A program made the position numbers and the translations under genes. From contig WSYJ01000113.1 of NCBI GenBank assembly GCA_020186115.1, positions 124,001 to 188,000 of the forward strand: a stretch of DNA of 64,000 nt, given 5' to 3'. The notes beneath the pieces were generated by a model. It was not told the DNA's origin, searched no databases, and saw only the letters and a list, made by a program, of their open reading frames with translations. Shown in pieces: positions 31,615-40,289 of the stretch (positions are counted from its first letter, which is position 1; every line of letters begins with the position of its first letter). This DNA is from Histomonas meleagridis (lineage: Eukaryota > Parabasalia > Tritrichomonadida > Dientamoebidae).

Positions 31615-32742
31615 ATGAATCATATATTTCTTTTTTCTATTCTAATGTGTGCAAGAAAAATAAATTATGTTTATTCATTAGAAGGGAAAGATAATGAAGC
31701 TTTTCAACCTGATGATGAGCATGAAATTACTACAAACTCAACATTAATCATTTCTCAATCTGTAATCAATGAGGGAATGTATCAACAAAGCACTTACACT
31801 AAAGTTATACTAACAGAAGGTGTTACTCATATTATGCATAGAGCATTTTATTGTTGGAATAAAATCACTAAATTGGATATGTCTTTGTCACAAGTTCTTT
31901 TCATAGGAACTGAGGCTTTTCGTCATTGTATTAATCTTAAAGAATTTATTGGTAACGACATTTTAACTGAAATTGGTCAAAATGCGTTTGATTCATGTTA
32001 CAATTTAGAAACAATTCAAGGACTTAATCATTTAAAAATTTTAGAACAATATTCTTTTTCAAAAGCAAAAATAAGAGAGATCAACCTAGGTAATTTTATA
32101 ATCAAAGTTGGATATACAGCGTTTTATAAATGTTATTTTCTGATGAAGATATTTGCTTCAAGTACACATATTTATAACATTGAAAATGATGGAATTCTTC
32201 ATTATAAGGGATTTAGAGGAATATATATATTTCCACCAGGAAGAATTGGAGATTTTACTTCACACAAAAAAGATATTACAATTATGGCATATTCATTTTA
32301 TAAATGTACTGGAATCACTCAATTATGTTTACCAAAAATTCGGTTTATTTATCATAATGCATTTTTTGGATGTACAAATTTAGAATCAGTTCATTTTGGA
32401 CCTAATCTTAATGAAATCCAAAACAATGCTTTCATTGGTATAAGTAACTTAAATGTGTTTTATACAGGAGTTCGAAGTCCAAAAATTGGAGCTAATGCTT
32501 TTGATATTAATACAAAGGTATTCACATATAAAAATTATAAAAAAGAATTATTTGGATTTTTCCCTGTTCTTAAAGTTAAAAAAGTTAATTTTATGAAAAA
32601 GATACTCCACCATAAAAATTTAAAATTTTGTCACTGTGGACTGAAGTATATAACAGCTGAAGAAGGTAGACACAGAAAATATTTGTTTCACGTTTCACAA
32701 GCAAAGGAAAATGAAAAAGAGCCACTACTATTTGATGAATGA
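31615..32742 (+). CDS. BspA-like leucine-rich repeat protein without membrane helix
   Basis: 375 residues from the ATG at 31615. A signal-like N-terminus (MNHIFLFSILMC) is followed by about nine BspA/LRR_5 repeats (VTHIMHRAFYCWNKITKLDM, LTEIGQNAFDSCYNLETIQG, IRFIYHNAFFGCTNLESVHF). After residue about 320 the protein becomes basic and then acidic (ENEKEPLLFDE). Unlike the protein at 26491 it has no membrane helix, so it is secreted, tethered in another way, or shortened at its 3' end by decay. The repeat cores are complete and the frame is open. Confidence 0.85.
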   Translation: MNHIFLFSILMCARKINYVYSLEGKDNEAFQPDDEHEITTNSTLIISQSVINEGMYQQSTYTKVILTEGVTHIMHRAFYCWNKITKLDMSLSQVLFIGTEAFRHCINLKEFIGNDILTEIGQNAFDSCYNLETIQGLNHLKILEQYSFSKAKIREINLGNFIIKVGYTAFYKCYFLMKIFASSTHIYNIENDGILHYKGFRGIYIFPPGRIGDFTSHKKDITIMAYSFYKCTGITQLCLPKIRFIYHNAFFGCTNLESVHFGPNLNEIQNNAFIGISNLNVFYTGVRSPKIGANAFDINTKVFTYKNYKKELFGFFPVLKVKKVNFMKKILHHKNLKFCHCGLKYITAEEGRHRKYLFHVSQAKENEKEPLLFDE

Positions 32743-32903
32743 CATGTGAGTCTATGTCATAGACCATATAACTAATTTACTAAATTATATATATAAAACA
32801 TTTTGCTATGTTTTCCATTCTTGTGTTTCATGTATAAAATAAACCATAACCTCCATAATAAACGTTCTCATAATTATTACTTGCCAATTTACCTAAAGAA
32901 GAG

Positions 32904-34067
32904 ATGAACACCTTTAATTCAACGCAACAAAATTCAACACAACAAAACATTAATACACAAAAAGAACAAAATTCAAGTAATAATTTTGATATTCCAAGTA
33001 AGCCACATTTTGTTTCACATGTAACAGCACCTATTTATCCTGTTTATATACCAGATAATACACAACCAACTAAGTCTATATATGTTCCTGGGAGAAATTC
33101 TATACCTAAAAATAATTCTCCAACACAACAAAACACTAACAATAAAAGACAAGCAAATAAATACGAAAAAAATCTTCAAATATTGCAATGCATTGAACAA
33201 ATTATTTTTGAATTAAATGAAGATAATATCAAAAAATCAGCTGACTCTACTTTAATTTATATTAATGAAGAATATTTGTTATCATACAACTTAATTATTT
33301 GTAGATTAATATATTCTTTTTTTGTTTGTAAAGGTCTTGATGATATATGTATAAAGTATTTAAAAGAACTTGAAATTAATGAAATGGAATATAAATCAAA
33401 TGATAAAATAATTAATCTTTTTGTTCAAATGTTAATATGTGATTCCAATCAAGAATCAAATTATCTTCTTTATAAAATGGTTGAAGAAAATATCATTGAT
33501 CCATTGATATTAAAAAATCAGTGCACATTATATTTTGCGCATTATATAGAAGACTTAAACTTAATAATTGCACATGATCCGTTCAGAAAGAAATTTATTG
33601 ATAATTATGAAGAACTATCAAAGAATAATTGGGAACTTCATAAGCAATTAATTAAAGAGGGATATAATCCAAATGAAATTGCACAAATAATTCGAAATGA
33701 TGAAATAGAAAAACTTCAAGAAATAACATCACAAACAAATTTTGACTTTAACCAAATGATTGAACCATCACTCTATGAAAGATGTTCTTTTATTAATCAA
33801 GAAAATGTTACATTAATTGATTATGCAGCATTTTTTTCTTCAGTTAAATGTTTTAAATATTTACTTATGAATGGCGCAAGTTTAGAAAATACAGGTAAAT
33901 ATGCAATTGCAGGTGGAAATGAAGAAATCATTCATTTATGTGAACAAAATCATTCATCATTTGAAGGTGCATATGAAACAGCAATTATGTTTCATCGAAA
34001 TGATATCTTTCATTATATATATGAAAATAATTTAGAAAAAATCGAAAGTTTGCATCCAAAGTTTTGA
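32904..34067 (+). CDS. Ankyrin/DUF3447-type protein with Gln/Asn-rich N-terminus
   Basis: 387 codons from the ATG at 32904. The first 85 residues are a Gln/Asn/Pro-rich extension (STQQNSTQQNINTQ) not seen in the other copies. The helical domain (EQIIFELNEDNIKKSADSTL), the linker (KNNWELHKQLIKEGYNPNEI) and the DUF3447-like core (PSLYERCSFINQENVTLIDY, KYAIAGGNEEIIHLCEQNH) follow intact. The frame stops at a single TGA (34065-34067) and continues open in the same frame to 34631. The TGA is therefore either a point nonsense mutation or a true end. If the inter-repeat elements are removed, the reading continues to a TAA at 35180. Confidence 0.75.
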   Translation: MNTFNSTQQNSTQQNINTQKEQNSSNNFDIPSKPHFVSHVTAPIYPVYIPDNTQPTKSIYVPGRNSIPKNNSPTQQNTNNKRQANKYEKNLQILQCIEQIIFELNEDNIKKSADSTLIYINEEYLLSYNLIICRLIYSFFVCKGLDDICIKYLKELEINEMEYKSNDKIINLFVQMLICDSNQESNYLLYKMVEENIIDPLILKNQCTLYFAHYIEDLNLIIAHDPFRKKFIDNYEELSKNNWELHKQLIKEGYNPNEIAQIIRNDEIEKLQEITSQTNFDFNQMIEPSLYERCSFINQENVTLIDYAAFFSSVKCFKYLLMNGASLENTGKYAIAGGNEEIIHLCEQNHSSFEGAYETAIMFHRNDIFHYIYENNLEKIESLHPKF

Positions 34068-35182
34068 TGTATGCTCATGTATTATGGTATCGATCAATTA
34101 GGAAACTATTGTATTTTCTATGATAATTATGAAATTTTCTCTTTTTTGCGTGATAAATTCCAAAGAAGTCTTTTTTATACTTCTTTAAATGTTGGTAATT
34201 TGTTAATTTCACAATTTTTTATTGAACAACATAATTACAAATTAAATTTTTTGGGTTTAAGGGGAGTATCATATAGTCATTGGAATAAAGAAATTTTTAA
34301 GTTCCTTGTTAAAAATGAATATTTTGATCTGAACTTTAAAACTGTTTATAATTTTTTTTATACTATTTACTTAAATATTTTGATATTTTTAAAATATTTC
34401 TGGAAATCATTTAAATTATTTTATACCGCACTTATGGATGCATCTATGAAAGGTAGTACTGAAGTTGTTAAATTTCTTCTTGAACTAGAAGGAATTGAAA
34501 TTAATCATAAAAATATTTTTTTATTTTGTTTAATATTTGGTATAATAATTTCGAAATTCAAAATAATTTTTGGAAATTATTCAAATTATTTGAAACAGCA
34601 CTTGGAATTGCAGCTTCTAAGGGATTCGTAGAAATTGTTAAATTACTTATTGAACAAAAAAGTATTGATATTAATGCAAAAAATATTTATTTGTTTAATT
34701 TAATATTTGTAGAAATAATTTTGGATAATTTTATAATACTTGGAAATTATTTAAATTATTTCAAACAGAAGTTATGATTGCATCGATAAACGATAACAAA
34801 GAAGTAGTGAAATTACTTCTTGAACATAAAGAAATAGATATTAATGCTAAAGATATATATGTATTTTATTTAATGTTTATATTATTAACTTAAAATTAAT
34901 AAATAATATTTGGAAATTATTTTAAATATTTAAATCAGCACTTATTTTAGCAAATGAAAACAATCATTATGATATAGTTAATCAAATTATTGAACAAAAA
35001 GGAACTGAAATTAATTATGATATTTATTCATATTATTTGATTTTTATTTTTGCAATTTGATATTTCAAAATGATTTTCGGAAATTATTTTATAAACTTGA
35101 AACACAACTTATTTTTGCATCTTATAGAAATCGCACAGAAGAAAAAGCGAACTTTAAATTGGGAAACTGTTTTACTTCATAA
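34068..35182 (+). repeat. Post-core units and ankyrin-module array, ends 55 bp before the next gene
   Basis: The post-core region (CIFYDNYEIFSFLRDK) leads into five ankyrin modules. The elements between them are 81, 80, 80, 80 and 80 nt; the 81-nt one is open, the others shift the frame and two contain stops. The last module has its own C-terminal tail (TEEKANFKLGNCFTS) and a natural TAA at 35180-35182. The ATG of the poly(A) polymerase gene follows at 35238, which makes this a sensible gene end. Confidence 0.75.
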
Positions 35183-35237
35183 AGTTTTAACGTACAAAAT
35201 TTATATTCAATTGGAAGCCGTTAAGTGCTCGACCAGA

Positions 35238-36518
35238 ATGGAAAATGTTTTTGCGATTTTAAGGGAAAATTCGAATCTTGAAGATTTGTACGATGTTGGC
35301 CCATGGGCAGAAGAAACATGCTATTTCGAACCAGAGATAACAACTCGATTACATCATGAAATACTTGACATAGCAAAATGGCTCGAGCCAACAGAATTTG
35401 AAGAACGAGTTAGGCTTCTAGTAATCACTCGCTTCACAAAGCTCATACAGGATTATTTTCCAGAATGCGTTTGTATTCCTCAAGGTTCTTCTTCAAATGG
35501 TACATATCTTCCTGTGAGTGATATCGACCTTATCGTATTAAACGTCCTCTCGAATATTCCGATAAGCACAATTTTGAGAACTCTTACAAAAATCTTCTTA
35601 AAATCAAGAATGATCTCAAATTTCTTAGTCCTTGATCATGCAACCGTTCCTATCGTTAAGTTAACTGAGCGACCGTTTGGATTCAAAATCGATATTTGCA
35701 TTTCGAACATAAATGGTGCACTAAATGTTCCTAGAGTCAGATCAATATTAAAGTCAAACCCATTATTCAAACCAATGCTTATGTTTATCAAATTGTTTAT
35801 TTATGCTAATAAAATAGACGATCCATCAACAGGTGGGTTTGGATCAAACCAACTTATCAACTTAGTTTTATTTGCATTTCAATCTTGTCCAGATGCTTCA
35901 AATTTAGGGGAGCTTCTAATTTATTTGTTTGATATATTAGCTAATAAAATCAATTATTTCTTAACAGGCATATCAACAATTGATGGTGGCAAGTTGTTCT
36001 CCAAAGAAAAGACAAATATGGTGACTGAGCGTTCACCTGAAGCTTTTTTATTTGAAGATCCTCAATTTCATGACAGATTTTTCGGATGTCGAACATCACA
36101 TTCCATAACCCTCAGAACAATTTGCAAGAAGGCATTACACTCTTTTGCTGTTTATGATTATTCCAAAAGATCTGCCATTTCATCAATTCTTCCTGATATT
36201 TCAGAGTTAATCGACAGAAGAAAAGAGATGGAAAAGTATGGGCGGATGTTAAAACTCTCACCAGCAGATTTTGGGAGGGTAATGGAGACAACATCAGGAA
36301 TGATAGGAATCAAAAAGAAACCAAAAACCTTCAAAATACAAGAGCCAAAGTTCATTCAAGAACAAAAGAAGAAGTCAAAAACACAGATAAGGAAGGAGAA
36401 AGCTGCTGCAAAAAAGATGAATAAACAACAGAAGCGCATAATGAAGAAACAGAATGAAATAGAAAAGAAAAATGCTAAACGGAGATCAAAGTCACCGCCT
36501 CGGTTTTACAGAAAATAA
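35238..36518 (+). CDS. Trf4/PAPD5-type non-canonical poly(A) polymerase
   Basis: 426 residues from the ATG at 35238. The longer frame runs back into the ankyrin array and was not used. The nucleotidyltransferase signature is clear: GSSSNGTYLPVSDIDLIVL gives the GS motif and the first two catalytic aspartates (D-I-D); the third is in FGFKIDICIS. The central domain (MLMFIKLFIYANKIDDPSTG, GSNQLINLVLFAFQ) matches the PAP-associated region. The C-terminus (about 340-426) is Lys-rich (KKKSKTQIRKEKAAAKK) and likely binds RNA. Trf4 enzymes add short A tails to aberrant nuclear RNAs in the TRAMP complex and feed them to the exosome. Confidence 0.9.
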   Translation: MENVFAILRENSNLEDLYDVGPWAEETCYFEPEITTRLHHEILDIAKWLEPTEFEERVRLLVITRFTKLIQDYFPECVCIPQGSSSNGTYLPVSDIDLIVLNVLSNIPISTILRTLTKIFLKSRMISNFLVLDHATVPIVKLTERPFGFKIDICISNINGALNVPRVRSILKSNPLFKPMLMFIKLFIYANKIDDPSTGGFGSNQLINLVLFAFQSCPDASNLGELLIYLFDILANKINYFLTGISTIDGGKLFSKEKTNMVTERSPEAFLFEDPQFHDRFFGCRTSHSITLRTICKKALHSFAVYDYSKRSAISSILPDISELIDRRKEMEKYGRMLKLSPADFGRVMETTSGMIGIKKKPKTFKIQEPKFIQEQKKKSKTQIRKEKAAAKKMNKQQKRIMKKQNEIEKKNAKRRSKSPPRFYRK

Positions 36519-36575
36519 TTATTGTTTAGTAAATAAAATTAGATCGATAAAAAAAATTTTTTTTTCAAATTTATC

Positions 36576-36582
36576 AAAAAAA
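36576..36582 (-). terminator. RNA polymerase III T-run terminator of tRNA-Pro
   Basis: Seven T on the minus strand immediately after the tRNA discriminator base. Confidence 0.85.
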
Positions 36583-36654
36583 GGGGCAAATCGGGAATTG
36601 AACCCGAGACCTCACGCACCCGAAGCGCGAATCATACCACTAGACCATTTACCC
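36583..36654 (-). tRNA. tRNA-Pro(CGG)
   Basis: 72 nt on the minus strand. Acceptor GGGTAAA pairs with TTTGCCC (one G-T pair), discriminator C. Anticodon stem CGCGC/GCGTG, loop TTCGGGT, anticodon CGG. T stem TCGGG/CCCGA with loop TTCAATT. The A box (TGGTCTAGTGG) and B box (GGTTCAATTCC) are typical, and CCA is not encoded, as expected in a nuclear gene. No intron. A T-run follows directly. It lies between the poly(A) polymerase gene and the cation transporter gene. Confidence 0.97.
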
Positions 36655-36778
36655 ACTTGAAGAAAAAGAAATTATTACATCTTGTAATTATTTTCCTGAA
36701 TAAAAACATTTCATCCAAAAACACTTATAGAAAATGTTTAAATAACAAATAATAATTTATTAATTATATACATGTTTA

Positions 36779-38218
36779 TTATATATTCTCTATTTCGATT
36801 GTATAATATTCTATATTCTTTTCTGTTAAAGAATTCGAAATCATGTCCAATGTTTTTCCATAATCATTTTTATCTGTTATTTTCAACTTCAAAGAAACTA
36901 CATCAGTTTCTTCATCAAGTTTCCATATGTTTAAAGAATTATCTAAATTTTCATCGGATTCATTTATTAAAAAATCCAAAGAAATATCATTTGAAGTCTT
37001 CAAATTTAATATTGAAACAACTTCTTTCATTTCCTTCAAAGTCATTACTAAAATTAGCAACGAAGAAAACAATGAAAGATAAGGGTCCAAAAACTTTATA
37101 TTATGGTAAACAATCAGATAATTATTAAGCACAATGGAACCAGCTGAAATTAGATCGGAAATAATTGTAATTAAACCTCCGCTTAATTCACATTTTTCGA
37201 CTTTTTTATCATTTTTTTCAGATCCGCCAACGAACACTAAACCAAAAGTATTAACCAACAAACTTATTAAAGCCAAATTTATTATATCAGAAGGGACATT
37301 TTCACTTTCGTCATTTTCTTCTGATATTAATGATTCTATTGCTGTTCCAATAAGATTAATAGAAACCAAAATTAACAAAATCGAAAGGCCGAGCGTACAT
37401 ATGACTGTTGCTCTTTTAAATCCATATGAAAATTGTTTTGTTGGAGATTTATGTGTTATGATATCAGCAATGACTAAGAAATACATAGAAATGGAATTAA
37501 ATGTAGACATAACGCCATCACTAATAACACTGATAATTTTGTATTTGAAGCCAGATTTGATCATAAAAACATTTACTATGATACAAATGGTCGAATATAT
37601 AACAGAAATAACATTGTCTTTACTAAGTGTATAGTCACGAAACAAAGAAATCGAAAACCTTGGCACAGAGAGAATGATTGAGATGCCGAAAATTATTAAA
37701 TTGATTTTCTGATTTTTTGTTAATTGAAGAAGACCTGTAAAAAATATAATAGTAAAATTAAATGGATGTGAAAAATCAATTTTGGGAAGAAAGAACTGAA
37801 TCGCAATAATGGAAATAAAGGAAAATCCAATCATTAAAATTTGATATTTATTTAATTCGCCAAATATGAAGAAAAAAGTGGTTTCTGCAATAGCGCAAAT
37901 TAATGAAAATGGAGAGTTGGCACGGATACTCGAAATTAAATCAAAATGAAGATAGCAAATAAAAAATTGTTCATAAATTGTGAAACCCGAGAGTGACAGA
38001 GAAGTAACTAGAAGTGAAACAGCAGGGAGAAGAAAAATATTTAAAAGAAATGATTTTGGTTGTATCAGAAATAAAAAAATAATTGAAAAAATTAAAGATA
38101 AATAAATTGGGCCGCCAATGTCTCTAAGTGAATTCCATGAATAAATGAGAAGGGAGAAAAGTATTTTCCGATTTTTAGCAAATCCATGGGGAAAAAAACG
38201 GATTCTTTCGCTCCCCAT
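36779..38218 (-). CDS. Cation diffusion facilitator, Msc2/ZnT5-type
   Basis: 479 residues from the ATG at 38218. The N-terminal 190 residues hold about five or six membrane helices beyond the CDF core, as in Msc2/ZnT5 transporters that sit in the ER and Golgi. The CDF core is at about 190-375: FSISLFRDYTLSKDN, the second-helix segment VISDGVMSTFNSIS, KQFSYGFKRATVICTLGLSI (a family hallmark) and the fifth-helix segment TIISDLISAGSIV. The C-terminal 90 residues match the cytosolic ferredoxin-like domain. The metal-site Asp is kept in both helices, but the His four residues before it is Ser in one and Thr in the other. The loop before helix five is Lys/Glu-rich, not His-rich. Direction and metal are uncertain. 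Confidence 0.8.
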   Translation of the reverse strand: MGSERIRFFPHGFAKNRKILFSLLIYSWNSLRDIGGPIYLSLIFSIIFLFLIQPKSFLLNIFLLPAVSLLVTSLSLSGFTIYEQFFICYLHFDLISSIRANSPFSLICAIAETTFFFIFGELNKYQILMIGFSFISIIAIQFFLPKIDFSHPFNFTIIFFTGLLQLTKNQKINLIIFGISIILSVPRFSISLFRDYTLSKDNVISVIYSTICIIVNVFMIKSGFKYKIISVISDGVMSTFNSISMYFLVIADIITHKSPTKQFSYGFKRATVICTLGLSILLILVSINLIGTAIESLISEENDESENVPSDIINLALISLLVNTFGLVFVGGSEKNDKKVEKCELSGGLITIISDLISAGSIVLNNYLIVYHNIKFLDPYLSLFSSLLILVMTLKEMKEVVSILNLKTSNDISLDFLINESDENLDNSLNIWKLDEETDVVSLKLKITDKNDYGKTLDMISNSLTEKNIEYYTIEIENI

Positions 38219-38526
38219 AGGTCTAAACGTGCACGTAAGATTATCGTTCTTTCTTCGGGTTGATTTAAAAAATTAAAAAAAAAAAAAGCATTTATACACT
38301 TTCCATAATTGTTGAGCTTCACTAAATTGCATTGAGTGGTTTTTAAAATTCTAAGGTTTTAGAACAAAAGACATCTTTTATTTGCCTCAATCAGAAGGGG
38401 AAATCGATAAAATAAACTTATCAAATTTCAATGGCAGTTAAGGAACCGTGGCTGCTTTGTGAGGTAAAAGTCAAGATCGTTTTGAATGCAAAACCGATAA
38501 TTTCAATAAAACCGTGTTCCCCAAAA
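38219..38526. other. Divergent promoter region of the transporter and G-alpha genes
   Basis: No separate gene. An in-frame ATG at 38431 would extend G-alpha by 32 residues, but MGCSSSK at 38527 is the sensible start. A poly-A run of about 15 lies near 38270-38288. Confidence 0.4.
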
Positions 38527-39753
38527 ATGGGTTGTTCTTCGTCTAAAGAAGCTTCGAAACCTCAAAATATGCCATTAGCCCCAGCATCTAATACATCCGC
38601 TCCTCCCAAAGCACCAGCAGCCGCACCCACAGCTGCACCATCTGCTGCTCCAACTGCCCCATCTGCAGCTCCTGCTCCTGCCCCAGCTCCTGCACCTGCG
38701 CCGGCGCCAACACCTACACCTACCCAAGCACCTCCACCAGCTCAAGCAACCCCACCAGCTCCTGCAGCACAAGCGCCCAGAGCAATTCTTGATAATGAAA
38801 CAGAAGCCTTTGGACTTCTCCTTTGCGGTGCTGGTGAATCAGGTAAAACCACATTTACTCGTCAGTTGAAGATCAAGTTCCTTGGTGGTATCAACCAAGA
38901 TGATCGTTCTAGCTTTGTTTCAACAATAAGAGGAAATCTTGTTGAAGCAATGCAAACCTTACTTGTTTGGGTTGAACGTAACGATCGCGAAATCAACGAA
39001 GACTTAGAACAAGATGCCCAATCCATAATGTCATTAAATGCCTTCAACTGTGAGTTCACACCAGAATTAGCCGAATCATTGAAGCAGCTTTGGGAAGATC
39101 CAGCCATCCAAGAAGCATTTGAGCACAAAGACGAAACAATTATTCCAGATCACATGGATTACTTCTTCGAGAAAATCGATGAACTTCAAGATGATGACTA
39201 CATCCCAAGTGATGATGATGTTCTTCGTGCTCGTATCCGTTCAATTGGTATCGATCAAGTTACATTTGATATCAATGGAGCTATCATCCGTATCTATGAT
39301 GTCGGTGGTCAAAAGAACGAACGTTCTAAGTGGGAGAAAGTTATGGACGAAGTTGCTGGCTGTATCTTTGTTGTTTCATTTGCCGAATATGATAAACCAA
39401 TGTTTGAAGATCCATCAATGCTTCGTATCAATGATGCCCTTGATATTTTCGATGAAATCACACACAAAGAAAAGTTCATTGATGCACCAATTTTCCTTAT
39501 CTGCAATAAGTTTGATGTGTTCACAGAAAAGGTCAAGAACACCGACTCGTTCATCAAAGTATTCCCAGAATATGTTGGTGATCCACATAACCCAGACGAT
39601 TGTGCAAAATTCCTTGTAAGCAAATTCATTGAAAAGGCTGGTGGTGATGTCAGCAGAATTAAGGAATACCGCCAAAGTGCATTAGATAGCAATCAAGTTG
39701 CAGAAAACGCAAGCGCCATCTGCAAATTCATCAGCGACGAATTCTACGAGTAA
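38527..39753 (+). CDS. Heterotrimeric G-protein alpha subunit, trichomonad type
   Basis: 408 residues from the ATG at 38527, chosen because it gives MGCSSSK, a myristoylation (Gly2) and palmitoylation (Cys3) signal. Residues about 20-85 are an Ala/Pro-rich spacer (APAPAPAPAPAP), unusual for G-alpha. G1 is GAGESGKTT at 101-109; then the helical domain; switch I has Arg236 (RARIRS), the Arg that stabilises the transition state; switch II is DVGGQKNERSKW with catalytic Gln262; G4 is NKFD at 327-330, where most G-alpha have NKKD. The TCAT motif (G5) is replaced by NASA. Trichomonas vaginalis has a G-alpha of nearly the same size with similar changes. It should act at the inner face of membranes. 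The stop is TAAAG. Confidence 0.92.
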   Translation: MGCSSSKEASKPQNMPLAPASNTSAPPKAPAAAPTAAPSAAPTAPSAAPAPAPAPAPAPAPTPTPTQAPPPAQATPPAPAAQAPRAILDNETEAFGLLLCGAGESGKTTFTRQLKIKFLGGINQDDRSSFVSTIRGNLVEAMQTLLVWVERNDREINEDLEQDAQSIMSLNAFNCEFTPELAESLKQLWEDPAIQEAFEHKDETIIPDHMDYFFEKIDELQDDDYIPSDDDVLRARIRSIGIDQVTFDINGAIIRIYDVGGQKNERSKWEKVMDEVAGCIFVVSFAEYDKPMFEDPSMLRINDALDIFDEITHKEKFIDAPIFLICNKFDVFTEKVKNTDSFIKVFPEYVGDPHNPDDCAKFLVSKFIEKAGGDVSRIKEYRQSALDSNQVAENASAICKFISDEFYE

Positions 39754-40289
39754 AGTCCTCAAAACCTTTGAATTATTAACCGTTAATTTTTTTGAGTGAA
39801 CACTGAAAATATTTTCTTCCATCAACGATTATTTTCCATTCAAAAAGTTTATAACCGTAGAATATTTGAATAACAAATCACGGTTTTGAACAAAATATTT
39901 TACTACTTTTTCTCAAAATTCAGCAGAAGAAATCTAAATATTTCAAATTAAGAAAATATATTTTCTCAAGTCTTGATGATCTTTTGGTATGTAAAAATGT
40001 ACTTTTTCTCAAAATCGATAATATTTATTTTAGAAAAAACCTAATAGCATATTTATCAATGTTATTGTGTATATTAATTTGTATAAATATTGAAAAAATG
40101 ATGAAATAATTTTTTGATCAAATTTCCAAATATTCAATTTATATAAATATAAGTCATATATTCGAATAATCCGAATCTAGTTAAATAATTTTTATGATAA
40201 ATAAAAGATTACAAATTTTCTGAAGGGGCACCCCCAAGAGCGGCTATCTGCTTATTACGCCAAGTCAGAACAAAATTTTGGCTAACGCT
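39754..40289. other. Intergenic, upstream of the ankyrin locus
   Basis: TTAACCGTTAA occurs at about 39778-39787, just past the G-alpha stop. A short GC-richer patch lies at 40225-40270. No gene seen. Confidence 0.4.

Noticed and set aside
35070-35237. Extended N-terminus of the poly(A) polymerase
   Set aside because: The extension reads ankyrin-array sequence in the wrong frame; ATG 35238 follows the array's own stop.
36576-36660. A second RNA gene next to tRNA-Pro
   Set aside because: Only one cloverleaf can be folded; the neighbouring A/T runs are the terminator and spacer.
40220-40270. Cloning-vector-like ATTACGCCAAG sequence
   Set aside because: Only 11 bases agree with a common vector and the flanks do not, so it is most likely chance.
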